From Mugil cephalus (lineage: Eukaryota > Chordata > Actinopteri > Mugiliformes > Mugilidae): a stretch of DNA of 64,000 nt. Made by a program: the position numbers and the translations under genes. Positions 45,835 through 57,870 of this stretch are shown one piece after another (the first letter of the stretch is position 1; the number at the start of each line of letters is the position of its first letter). The notes under the pieces are model-generated. The model ran no database searches. It was not told the DNA's origin and saw only the letters and a program-made list of their open reading frames with translations. The DNA is taken from the NCBI RefSeq assembly GCF_022458985.1, contig NC_061790.1, forward strand, positions 16,782,397-16,846,396. Direction: 5' to 3'.

Positions 45835-47417
45835 ATGGCTATGCAAGCGGCAAAACGCGCGAATGTAAGTTCGAAAGGATCGATCCGTGTATTTCGCGAA
45901 TAATATAACTTAAACATAGTAGCTTGGTTAGGCGCGAAGCTAGGCTCTCATAGCGTTAGCTCATGGTTAGCCACTTAGCTCGCTAGTGGATTGAAAACAT
46001 TTACTCAACCTGTATTCGAGCTCGTTGCATTTTCATCATTTACGTTTTTTGAAGTTGTTTATTTTGTGGTCTGAGCTGTGATGCTAGAATATGGACGCTT
46101 AAGTTTTACAACATGAAGACTTAGTTTATTACAAGTGTCGCGAAACTTGAGTACGCTACATTTGGTTGCTGCTGTTGAAATTCACCAAGTGATGGATATG
46201 GCATATTGTTATGTTATTGTTATGGATGTAATTTTAGTGGATAGACATTCCGCAAAAAGAATTATCAAGTAGTTAAACACATTTCCTATCAAGTCATTCT
46301 TTTGGCTAGATTGAATCAACATTGAAAGAATCACTCGCTTGTTAACATATGTTCCTTATTACGTCACTTTTATATTGTAATCTCGGAATCTGAAGTTTAT
46401 TATCTAATAATGATTTGTGTGTGTGTGTGCCGCAGATACGATTGCCTCCCGAGGTGAACAGAATCCTGTACATCAGGAACCTTCCGTATAAGATCACGGC
46501 GGAAGAAATGTATGATATCTTTGGAAAATACGGACCAATTCGTCAAATCAGAACGTAAGTGTACACTTCATTAAGTTGGGTAAAAATAGCTGAAAGGATG
46601 CACCTAAAAATTATAATTAGGGGTCAAGAAATAGATGGATTTTTGCTCTGTGGTTTAATGACCAGAAGATTAGTTTTCACGTTAAAAACTATGCAAACCA
46701 CATTTGGGGTTTGTATATTGGCCTTTAAACTTGAATAGATTTAGATGAAGCTTTTTATTTTAGCTCCCATTAAAGCCATTCGATCATATGTTGTGGCAGT
46801 ATGCTCTTCTGTCTAGATATTTGTGGATATTTAGCAGTGATATGGTTATGTTTCTTGAAAACAATAATATGGGTCACAATTCAGTCACCACACCAAGACG
46901 CTTGATCACCTGACAGAGGGTACTGAGATCATGTTAGGAACAATCAAATATACACTTCCCATGTTTACATTGTATCGCTGATATTTTCTTCTAATGTAAT
47001 CATGCCCTGTGTGTTTTGTTTTTGTCCGCTCAGGGGAAACACACCTGAAACAAGAGGAACAGCCTACGTCGTGTATGAGGACATTTTCGATGCCAAAAAC
47101 GCTTGTGATCACTTGTCCGGATTCAACGTCTGCAACCGTTACCTAGTGGTCCTCTACTACAATGCAAACAGAGTACGTATGACTTTTACCACTTACACGG
47201 GCATAGTTGAATCAAAGGTGGCACAAGTAGTGGATCAAGTTCTCGTAAATATTAGACAAATATAATACTGTGGACTTTTAAAAGATTGAATTTGACCTGT
47301 TTTCTCTGTTTTATCAACCTTTTTCAGGCCTTCCAGAAAATGGACACAAAGAAGAAAGAGGAGCAGCTGAAGCTTCTAAAAGAAAAATATGGAATCAACA
47401 CAGACCCTCCAAAGTAG
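45835..47417 (+). CDS. sf3b6: Splicing factor 3B subunit 6 (p14)
   Basis: SF3B6 (p14) is a small RRM protein of the U2 snRNP SF3b complex; it binds SF3B1 and lies near the branch-point adenosine. Four exons, 45835-45864, 46436-46554, 47034-47172 and 47328-47417, encode 125 residues, the family length. The start has a strong context (CACCATGG) and reads [23 protein letters not shown]2 is ILYIRNLP and RNP1 is GTAYVVYED. The C-terminal helix after [20 protein letters not shown] ends INTDPPK. All junctions have GT-AG ends and keep frame. The sequence is almost unchanged from human as far as I recall it. AATAAA at 47886-47891 gives a 3' UTR of about 490 bp. The gene is convergent with vsnl1. Confidence 0.98.
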
Positions 47418-47910
47418 TGTCTCTGAAAGACCCAGATGTCTGCATTTTTTTCTTCATCTGTACAAACTTCACGTGGCTTTGATTATTATGTTGAACATTG
47501 TTGTTGGAAATATTATTTTTGATTTTTTTCCCCCTTGATTTATACGTGTCTTTTATTGTCCAAGAGAGAGCTGTTTTGTGCGCAGCCACAAAAGATGCTA
47601 GTTCTCAAACTGTGCTTGTCAGTTTGATTTTCAGACTGGGACTCACATTTTTTTTGTTGTGTTCCTGTCAAAGTGAATGACAGGCTTCAGTAAAAAGCAG
47701 AATTCAGTGTGACATGATCTTAGTTTACACCCTGGGCAACACGTTAAAATCTACCACAACAGATTGCGTTGTCAGATTTTTTTAATCACATTTAACTTAA
47801 ATATGACCATGGTTTATATGATAAGAACTTGAGCGGAGCTGTACTGTAGAGCTGTAGGATTTGAATATGTAAAGTACATTTGTAAAATAAATGTTCCTTT
47901 TCTAAAGGCC
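47418..47910 (+). terminator. sf3b6 3' UTR with polyadenylation signal
   Basis: U-rich 3' UTR ending after AATAAA at 47886-47891. No further feature seen. Confidence 0.6.
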
Positions 47911-49200
47911 TGCGTCTTTTTTTTTTTTTTTTTTACATACTGTAGATGAACTAGATGTAGTGGAAGCGCTGTCCTCTGTGTGAACCCATGCAGATCTATA
48001 TGTGGATTTTCCACATTTGCTTAAAGATTAGGGGGCCGTCCAATTCCAAGTTTGCCTGAAGCTTCAAGTGGCTTCGGTCTCTGTCTTTGGGGGTTTAGTG
48101 GGAAGATCTCTATATATAGTATGTATATAGAATGCACGCTTCTTTGTGAACCCTGTTCAATCAGTGGTGTTCTGCCAAAGAATCATGGGTAAACACTGCA
48201 GCCTTTCTCACTTATTTTCCCTTCGAAAAGTTTTATTTGGAATAACTATATTCCCATCTAGTTTTGCAGAGTCCTTCTGTAAAACAATATCTACATAGCA
48301 ATGTGTAAAATATAAAACCTTATACCAACACAAAAAAGAAATGTCTCAACTATGACATCTAGTGGTGGTGCAGGTCAGGTCACCTCAATAACTACTTTGG
48401 GACTCAGTGACTTGAACACATTTCAGGATTTCTGAAATGATAAGCAGTGCAACTTCAAACAATAGTTATAGACCTGAGTCCAGTCTGTGTAGCTTAGCTC
48501 CATAGTTTTTACTAGATTGTGTGTAAAGGCAAAATTAAGGGCTGGCTAATAAACTGTTCCTGGAGTAGACCTGAAATGTCTGAGGCAAAAACTTTGAAAC
48601 TCGTTGAAAGTGGGGAATCTGAGAGCAATATAGAGCTACTTTAGAAAAGCCACTTTAGGGATTAAGTTACAAGCAGCAAGTATGTGAGTATGAGATAAAA
48701 GACTGTTGAAATGTCTTAATGTCAAACACAAATACAATTTGGTCAGCACAGAGCATGATTAAGCTAGATAAATGGGATGACCTGTTAATATGGCTACTGT
48801 ATATGGGTTACAATAGCTAATCATAATAAATATATCCAAAAATATGAAATTTTTTTTAAGAAATTTAAATTTGTGGGAGAAAAATATATATATATGTATG
48901 TGTGTGTGTGTGTAATCAACCAAAGATCTTGCGACCCCCCTACAGTACCTCCGCGGACCCCCTGTTGAAGACCTATGATATAGGAAATATAAGAAAGTGA
49001 TAAATGGTTGAATTAGATGACTAAAGGCGGCAGGTGACGTAACGTTACCAAAGCCACATCATACGGAAAAATCTCCACCTTTTTGAAACGTTAGCTTCAA
49101 ACTTTCGTGGAGCTACGTCCGACGGATGGCGGCCAACGGTGTGAGAGCGTCTCTACATCTGACGTAGCGGTGATGCTTAGTTGAGTCACCAGACCAGACA
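47911..49200. other. sf3b6-vsnl1 convergent spacer
   Basis: Non-coding. It contains a poly(T) run near 47917-47934, TATA/GT runs near 48885-48914, and a fragment near 48930-48980 (ACCCCCTGTTGAAGACC) resembling the end of a hAT-type repeat like the one near 55.0 kb. No gene is recognised. Confidence 0.55.
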
Positions 49201-51224
49201 GCAGCCCATAGAGTTCCTTTTATTAGATTAAACCACAACACAGGGAGTAGTGCAGCCATGTCGTCAGGGACACAATACATGCTACAAAAGAATCCTTGTA
49301 CACGGTTGCCATTGCTTACATTTGGTACCTTGATAGCAGTAATAGGAATAACAGAGTTTTTAATTAGAAACATTATCTGGCCAAAGATGCTTATGTAAAG
49401 AAGTTCAGGTTACAAACTTGATGGGGATAAGCCACACTGCTGAGAGATGATGATGGACTGGTGTGACGGTCTCTTTACTGCAGAGCTGCATACTGTGGCA
49501 TGTCGCATCTCATGAAGCCTCCACTCGCTTGTACAATACTTGCAGTGTTAACGCAGGCTGGAAAATGTTAGGGCTGACGGGCTATTTCCAAATCATTCTC
49601 AGGAGGTACCGCAATACTTCACTGAACTTCTCCACACCGAGTATGCATCAGTACGTGTACAACGTGTGAGAGAAGGAGTAAAAAAGTACAAAAAAGACTG
49701 ACTGGTAAGAGAGAGATACTTTGAGGGAGGGCTGAGGGGCGAACGGTCCGACCTACTGAACACATGGCTTTACATTAAGGGCTTGTCCTCCAGCAGTTAG
49801 AGTGTGTAATGAAACCCACCCACTGCTCCTCATACCACTTTAGCACTCGTTTACTTCCCCTGAAAAAGACGAAGAGACAGTGAAAATGCCGCGCGACGGG
49901 TCTTATTTCTACTCCTCTTTAATGCTCCAGAAGCGTAAAAGAATCTGAATGGCTGCAACCCCACAGTCAGACTGGAAAAAAGTGGATGTGATGGTCAAAT
50001 GTAACAATGGTCTTTAGCTGTAGATGAATCTTTCTAATCAGATTTTTTTTTTTTTAACTTCGATCATTCTCTAGTTAATCCTGGTTTTTAATATTTGATC
50101 TAACTTGCCTCCTGCTTAAAAAATAATAGATAAATAATTTAGCTCTTCTTTGTTTATCTCCGCTTGAAAATGGAATCCCCCTACATTTAACGTCTGCTAA
50201 TTTTTAATGAGTGCACGTGGGGAGGGGGGAAAGAGGGGCCAGGGATTTAGTTCTCAGCAACGTATTACCACAGCTAATCTACAAGGAAACATGCTCCCAC
50301 AGTTAAAGCAGTTAAAAGAAAACGACAGCTCACAAAATTTACATCCCGTACGGCGATAGTTGTGGAAGGACCTGCTGCAGTGTGACTTCCTTTTTCTCCT
50401 CCCTAGTCGGTAAAAATCCTTTCTCACGGCCCCCTCCCACACACACCCCCACCAACAGCGCGCTACTTTCGATAAGGCTTTCTCTGTCTCCAATTACAGG
50501 ATGCAACATGAGGAGATTTTTAAGGCAGAACCTAAAGGCATGCAAATGAACTACACTTACAGTATTACCGACAGTACAAGCATGTTTTCGGAGGGAAACG
50601 TTTGGGACGGTCCATCTCTTCTAGGGCTAATATTTCGAGACGGCGGACGGAGTGTCTCACTGGAGGCAGATACATTATCATAGGAATTTGGTTCGGTTGA
50701 CATTACTCAGTATCATGAAACACATACAGCTAGCGTCAGTAAACTTGGAACAATAAATAGAGTAGCGGCAAATTCAACGTAGCACATCACTGATGCGCAA
50801 GCTCCGGGTAGGATGAAACTGTATGGAAAATACTTTGCACACTTCACATTTTGGCAGTTGATCTTTAAATAATTTAAATATATATATATATTCATATTTA
50901 TATATCTATATATCATTTGTGCGAGATGTTCGTATGTATTGATGGTGTGTGTGTGCGCGTGTGTGCGTGTACTGTGAGTGTGTCTGTGGCGTGCACCCGC
51001 ACTGTCGCTCCCGCGCACTGTTATGTGTGGTGTGTGTATATCGTTTTTATAGCAAATAACATTCTCATGCACACGAGTGTTTCAAACACAAGAAGCAGAT
51101 CCATTGAAAGGTAGTCCAAGCATGTTTTTTTTTTTCAGTGGAAATAGCTGCAAACTGAATGGAACATGAAATTCTTTCGGTGCAGTCCGTGGCGGCTGGT
51201 GGAGAGCTCCACTCGCCCTCCGGC
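49201..51224 (-). terminator. Long vsnl1 3' UTR
   Basis: About 2 kb between the vsnl1 stop and a minus-strand AATAAA at 49219-49224. It includes a GT/CA-rich microsatellite (about 50944-50990) and an AT repeat (about 50870-50905). The full extent is inferred from lack of a nearer clear signal; a shorter UTR is possible. Confidence 0.45.
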
Positions 51225-52999
51225 CTATTTCTGGAGGTCACACTGCAGCAGTAATACGATGGACGGGTCGCTCTTGGCCGCCTCCTTGAACTCCTCCAGC
51301 GAGATCTGGTCGTCGTTGTTCTTATCCATCTTGGAGAAGATCTTGTCCACCCTCTGCTCGGGCGTCAGGCCGTCCTCGTTCATTTTCATCATGATCACGG
51401 TGCCGACCATCTTGTAGATGGCCTGCAGGGGGAGAGAGAGAGACGGCAGCAGATTTTAAGGGTGCGCCTCAGTTCCCCCCGGTTCACTGTTAACGTTTCT
51501 TGAGAGATGAGGGAAAAAAAGGAAGTAATTAAGGGAACGTGAAATGAGCCTTCTCCTGAAGCGTCGCCGCGGCTGGATCATCTGTCTGTCTCTGATGTCT
51601 TTAGATTGAAAAACAACAAGAGCGTACAATAACCGCAAACCTTTAGGCTTTTGATACTAGCAACATTAATCTGGAGATTCCTTTGTTTGACTTTTCACAG
51701 TTGGTGAAACCTAATTTGACAGTTCTTTTATGTGATATATGTGATATACAAACTAGGATTCCCAGATTTGATTGGCAATTAAGGTTAATACTGGAAAACA
51801 CAAAAATGTATCAATATTTAGTGTGTTTTGAACAATCGTCAGTATTTAGGATAGTTCATTTGTGGATTGATTGACGTTAGAATTGTTTTGCGTACAGTAA
51901 TTAGTAGTTTTTCTTGTTACCTTTGTCCTTTTTAAAATTTAAAGCCTATTTTAGAAAGCGAATAATGTATCATTTTTTTCCCAGATAATTTGTGCCTCTC
52001 TAATGTGTTTGTCCTCCTCCATGCTACCGTACACCTTGCCTTGCAACGCAGCTACATTAGAACACACTTTGCTAATGGACTTCATTGCTCTACCGTTCAA
52101 AGTGTGATTGCATTCTTACGCCTCATTTCTCTTTCAGTTATGTCTTTTTCAGACTAAGACCAGTTGAATGGTTTTCATGGATCATATGTAGATGCAGTAA
52201 GAAATAAAGGTTCAAATTTTTTTTTAAAAATTCAGGGACCTGGTTTCATCGAGCACTAAAGGAACCTTGTTGCTTATCACGTCAGACCTTTTAACTTTCA
52301 TCCTTCTGCAAGTTCTAAAGCAAACAAACAACGTGGCAATGCATCACAGGCTTTTAAACATCAGCCATGTTGGGAAATGCACTTGAAAAGTTTTCTTGCT
52401 GAGAGTTAAATGATAACATCGATTCCACTCTCATGTCTAGTCATTTAATAAAGACGGGGAAGCGGCTGTTTCTCAGTCGGTAGTGTGGGGCTTCCATGAA
52501 CCAGAGTGTTAGTGGTTTTGTCCCCGGAACATGGATCACTTATGAGAACGAATTGGTAAATGTGCCATTGCGAGTGTAAAAAGCTTTGAGTGCCAATAGG
52601 TAGAAAGCGTTGTATAAATACAAGTATTTGTTAGCTTGGCATAAAGACTAGAGGAAGGACTAAACCAGCCTGGAAGACAATTCTACCACCAGAAAATAAG
52701 TGTGTTGTCTACAGTGTAAGGTTTCCCTCCAAAACTGCCAGGAGTGATTCATATGATAACATCATTATTCTTTGCTGTGATACCTCAATAATCTCCAGCA
52801 TCTCCACCCGTGTGATCTTGCCGTCTCCGTCCAGGTCGTACATGTTGAAGGCCCAGTTGAGTTTCTGCTCGAAGCTGCCTCGTGATGTGATGGACAGCGC
52901 GCAGATGAACTCTCTGAAGTCGATGGTGCCGTCGCCGTTCTTGTCGAAGGTCCTGAAGGCGTGCTGGGCGAACTTGGACGCGTCGCCGTAAGGGAAGAA
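51225..52999 (-). CDS. vsnl1: Visinin-like protein 1, last two coding exons
   Basis: VSNL1 (VILIP-1) is a neuronal calcium sensor with a myristoyl switch that affects receptor trafficking and cyclase signalling. Exons 52784-52999 and 51225-51422, both phase 0, encode [15 protein letters not shown]...LEIIE and [12 protein letters not shown]...LLLQCDLQK, 137 residues. EF-hands 2 to 4 are seen: [24 protein letters not shown] and [12 protein letters not shown]. Only a few residues differ from the human text I remember (NND for NKD, ISLEEF for ITLDEF, DLQK for DIQK). The first coding exon (MGKQNSKLAPE through QLYVK) was not found in the remaining 11 kb and must lie beyond the right edge, so the intron is at least 11 kb. 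Confidence 0.96.
52452..52625 (+). repeat. tRNA-derived SINE in vsnl1 intron
   Basis: The head has a degenerate pol III A box (CTCAGTCGGTAGTGTGG) and B box (GTGGTTTTGTCCC). The tail, AAGCTTTGAGTGCCAATAGG then TAGAAAGCGTTGTATAAAT, is the L2-type 3' end shared by many fish SINEs. Confidence 0.7.
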
Positions 53000-54741
53000 C
53001 TAGGAGGAAACAGGAGGGGGTGCAAACGTAAGAATGTTTTTAAGGAGAATGTCTTTCAGTCATTTTGAGCAGTTGGGGATTAGAGTCTGTTATGGTCCAC
53101 TAAAAAGATTTTTTTTTTTGAGGTGGCAGGTTAATGAGAACAGATGGTGTTAGTTAGGCGCATAATGACAAAGGCTTACTTGCAGTTACCCTCAGGAGAC
53201 GCTGACCACCTGAGGTTATTCAGGGAACTTCGATTTCCTATTTTCATCCGGTGCTTAAGGCTCCAAGTTATAAGAATATTGAAGAATGTGCAGTGTCTGT
53301 CACTTCATCTTGTCTACACCCTGCAGTGTCTCCTCTGAGATACACATGAATTCTTGTTCTAAAACAGGCAACAAAAATGTACTGATCCCCGAAGCTAAAG
53401 TTGTCTTCTCCCTTAGGAGAAGGCTAATGGTCTATGGTAGATGTATGTATTTGTCCTCAGACACTTTCACACACCGGATACACCCTGGCACTTGTGACTT
53501 GAATAAGGGTTCACCAGTTACACGACCTTCTCCCTCCCAGCTTCCCTTTGCAGTACTTCCCTGCTGAGTCCTTATGCTAATACGACGCCAAGTGCATTTA
53601 CGTCCCTTAAAAACTGGATTAAGTGTACTCTCAAACTCATTGGATATGTGGGTGTCACCTTGAGGCTAAATCTATTAAAATTCTGCAGGTCTTGTGGAGC
53701 CCATATGTCTTACTACTTACTTGGTATTTTAAGTTTAATCTAAATCCATGATCTGAATTTCAATTTCTCCAACACTTCAGTGCTTATTAGCAAATGTTAG
53801 CCTCACCCATGGTAACACGCTGCCTTAGCTGAGGGTTTTGGTGGCTAAACATTGCAAGATCACTAAACAAAAGTATGTCTAAATTGGAGGTCACACCCAT
53901 TGCACACAATTTGGTAAATGCTATAGGCTCAGTAAGAGTTAAAGCTCCTCTGTCGTCCATGTCATCACTGCATGTCAGCACAACATGCCCACAAGGCCAG
54001 AGGTTAATGCACTAACTCTGTGGATGACCGCTGAGCTCAGAGATCGACTCGTCATCTACTGTAAACCAGGAACCCCGTGGGCTGCAGCGAGAAACCGAGC
54101 GATTCATTAGATATAACCTTCCACTTGACCCCTCTGGTAAAAACTCTCAGAGACGATGGGTGATCTAAGCTGAGCGTGGCAGCCCTGTGAGCGCTAAACG
54201 CAAGAGGACGGAGTGTTTCAGCTTTTGTCCAGAAATTGGAGCCTGATTAAAGAGATGTTCCATTTTCTTTCCCTATTTTAGGACAGGTTGTTTCTTCTGT
54301 ATAATGATGTTGCTGATTCCATGAAAACAGTAAAGTCACGATGTATAAAGTTAGAAGCAAAGGTATCATAGAAAAACAGTGAGTCAGATGCTCTTGAACT
54401 TTGTGCCATCTGCATGGCTTTTGTTTGCTCATATCTAGCGTCCACTGCGAGTGAATCTTAATTTGTAAACTATGAATCGACATGGAACAGACCTTTAATA
54501 ATATCTGCCTGCAAATGTCAAGACATCCTGCTTGTACTGACATTTGCAGGACTAACTGACGAGTAGTTAAACTGAACTGTACATTTTTAGAAGGTTTTTT
54601 AAAGTAAAACAGACCTTAAAAAAGACTCATTAGCTTCTGGCATTCTAAAAACTGCCTCCTTTCTGATGATTTTACAAGAGTGGTGAGAATGAACCAAAAG
54701 ATTCAAATACAGATTTGGGCGATGATTTCCTAGGGGGTCTA

Positions 54742-55028
54742 CAGCGGGGATCTCAAAATCTTTGGTTAATTAGACATTTATATATATATATATTTTTTTT
54801 TTTTTTTAATTTCCCCCCACAAATAATAAAATACACATTAACATGAATCCAACATATTTTAGTAAAAGGATAAGGGATAGGGATAACATTGAATGCAAAA
54901 TGATAATAATAACATATATTTATAAATAGCACTAGGCCAAGTTCAACACGAACACATATAGTGGGTAGGGGGTCACTACTTAATTTCTCCTTTGGGGTCC
55001 TTTGCCTGAAAAACGTTGAAGACCCCTG
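54742..55028. mobile_element. hAT-like non-autonomous repeat
   Basis: The left end reads CAGCGGGGATCTCAAAATC. The right end, reverse complemented, reads CAGGGGTCTTCAACGTTTTT, which I recognise as the end of a common teleost hAT-type repeat. No convincing 8-bp target duplication was seen, so the left boundary is uncertain. Confidence 0.45.
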
Positions 55029-55074
55029 TAATATAGGATCATCACTACCAGGATGCGGGCAGCACTTTCATGCA

Positions 55075-55260
55075 GTGGTTAGACTTGTTGAGGGAACCTG
55101 CTGGCTGGCTGGTGCCTTCCTGTGGTTAGTGTACGTGTTCTCCTGGTACTTGTGCTAGTTTTTATTCATGTGCCCGGGTCCAAAGACATGCATGTCAGGT
55201 TAATTGGTGATTCTACATTGGCCATAGGTTTGCATATGGAAACCATGTGGAAACCAGAGA
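55075..55260 (+). repeat. Fragment of a common teleost non-LTR repeat
   Basis: GTCCAAAGACATGCATGTCA followed by GGTTAATTGGTGATTCTAC and GCAGTGGTTAG upstream match successive parts of the abundant fish repeat that also left a piece at 5183-5250. It is degenerate and has no coding capacity. Confidence 0.65.
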
Positions 55261-56209
55261 AACTTCCCATCAGAAAGTTGGTCTGTCAGTCAAATCATTG
55301 GGGGCAGGCTCCATGTGGTAACATCGGTGTAGACATATATGTCATTTGTGTTGAATTTTTCAACAAAGTGGTTGTAGGTAACTACATGCAAAGGAAAATG
55401 TTTCTCCTGTGATAGTGACAATTAGGATAGACTGTAGTCACTCCTCTATAAGCTAAGCAATATTAGACAACACCACATTGGTTTCATAATATACTATTTT
55501 AACAATGTATTGTAAATTATAGAGTTTTGGTGTGATCCATGTCCAAAGCACTGATCTGGCATTGTGCCTGGACTGACCACATTTTGAAGATTTCTTTAAG
55601 CACTTCCCAGCAGCAGAAACAGATGTAAACAAATGTAAACAGATCTACTGGTTGCTCGGTCATACATCCTAAAAGGCATGCAACAAGTTAGAATGTATTG
55701 ATAAGTTATGTCTAATTTTTGGTTTGGTCTCCAGCAGCTGCTGAGATCAGTATCTGGCTAATAAGCTGCTTAATGCTAGCTAGTCGCAAGCTAACTTTAC
55801 GACCAAATATGTGTACAAATCAGAACTATGACGTTCTGGGCAGTAAAACCAAAACAATGAGCTAAAAAAACCTGAAACGACTCATAATTCTAAGAGAAAC
55901 TGCAACCAATTCACATTATACATAATGCAATGATTGATTGTAGCAACTTTAATCTCCAAAACAAATAGCACGGAATTCCAAAGCATTTGGAAGATATCCT
56001 TGTTAGCTTATGCAGAGAGCAAGCAGAGGCACGTGTACTTTTGTTTCGGGCGCTACAAGACAGCCCTACGCTGTGTCCTTGTCCATGTGCATGGCAGAGA
56101 GCCTCATCATACACAGAAAAAGACCCTCGCTCTCTTTATAGTAACAGCCCCAGCGAGCAAAAAGCGTCTGGAGTCACGACGGGAAGGGGGCGTTGGGAGT
56201 TAAGGCCAT

Positions 56210-57000
56210 GAATTCTAATGGGAAAAGAGGAACGCAGTGGATCCAGAGGGAGAGAGTGGGAGGGAGGGAGGGAGGTGAAGAAGCAGACAGAAGGAGGAGG
56301 AGGATAAGGTTATACGGATACAGTCGAGGCAGGTCACAAAAATGGCCGTCTGCAATGAGGTCATGTAAATTCTGCTGCATTAGCAAACCGATCAGACTGC
56401 AGTGAGAAGTTAGAGAAGTTAAGAGAGCGAGAAGAGAGGGACTGGTGTGGGAGGGGAGTCAATAAGGAGAAGAGAGGCGAGACAAGAAAAGATGGAGGAG
56501 CGACAGAGAAAGTGTACGGAGGACAGACAGAGATAGAGCTCAGACCCCGGATCCCTATTTGCCAAACTCATTTGAGGAATGAAGCGCCCTCAGGAAGGGG
56601 AGGGCCAGCGTGATGCTCATGGACGCATGGGATGCTTTATACACAAATCTGATGTGGCTTCCTTCCCACGAGTACGGCCCGGCATCGGCTCATCTGCTCG
56701 GCCCTGGGGGGACGGATGGATGCGACGGCGTGAGAAGAGTTGAAAAGAGGGACTAAAGAGGGAAAGCAAGAGGGGTGATGAGGGAACGTGTTGGGAAAGT
56801 GATGCAGGAGGGCGGTTTGAAGGGAGGGAGGGGGGGGAGCAAAAGCCACTGCGGCTTCGACAATCTGGGAAGTTATGAAACACTTTGTTATGTAAAAATG
56901 GAGAGAAGGGGGGACAGAAAGACGTCAGAGAGGGACGCCGAAACAGGCAGAGAAGGCAGTCGGCGGGTGTCGGCAACAAAAACAAAACACTCGCTAGATG
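56210..57000 (+). repeat. Purine-rich low-complexity tract
   Basis: Long runs of GA, GGGA and GAGA units dominate the plus strand (for example GGGAGGGAGGGAGGTGAAGA near 56260), broken by short mixed segments. A second GGGA run lies at about 57470-57492. Confidence 0.7.
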
Positions 57001-57589
57001 GCACGCAATTACTATTTAACTGGCGAAATGACCAGTCGGGACTGGACGCGGCCGTTTCCTCCACCTTAGAGCCGTGGATATTGGGCTGTTAACATTTCCA
57101 TTAAGTCTTGTTTCTCTCCTGATCTGGCTCCCAATTGCTGTTACGGCCGTTTGATGTGGCTGCTTGCAGTCGGCCATCAAAGGGCAGGCTGTGTGCCAGA
57201 CCACTTCTGTCCACTCAGGGAAGAGCGAGGACGACAGGCACAGCTGGCTTAATAAAGGCTAATGTCGCCACGGTTGTTCGCGACCGACAGTGTGGCACGG
57301 CCTATTCTGTAAAACAGTTACCATAACACCAACATTCAACACAAACATACACACACACACACACGACCCAAAACATGCTGCTGTTAAATGGGACATTAAA
57401 GCCTGCATAATCAGCCCGCAAGCTGGCACCGGTGCTGATCCAAGAACTGAGAGCAGCCAAGCCAGGCTGGAGAGGGAGGGAGGGAGGGAGGGGGGGCTGA
57501 GGTAAGGAAGGGGGAAAGAGAAAATAGAAAGATGGGAACAGAGTCCGGGAGAGAAAGATACTTCACAAGTCAGTTAATAGAGGGCCGTA

Positions 57590-57870
57590 TCGCGCTAACA
57601 GAACATGGGCTGACTGTGACATGAACCCTGCGGCTCAAAGCGGCGCGAGGCGGCACACGGTGGTGATTCAGCACAACCCTCACATGAGCTCATCAGCAAC
57701 AACCGACGGATGACTTCAGTCTGATTTTCGAAAATAACTTCGGCGCCAGGTACCCGGACGCGTTCGGTCCAGGTTTCTCTCCGGCTGCATCGTCAGCCAG
57801 CTCCTCAGATAACACTTAAGCCGGACGGACATCTGGCGGCTTAAACGCTTCCGGCGATGAGCTCGCGCGG
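57590..57870. other. CpG-rich patch in vsnl1 intron
   Basis: CpG dinucleotides are dense here (GCGGCGCGAGGCGGC, CCGGACGCGTTCGG, CGAGCTCGCGCGGG) against an AT-rich background. It could be a CpG island or an alternative first exon, but no splice donor or ORF supports a gene. Confidence 0.4.
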
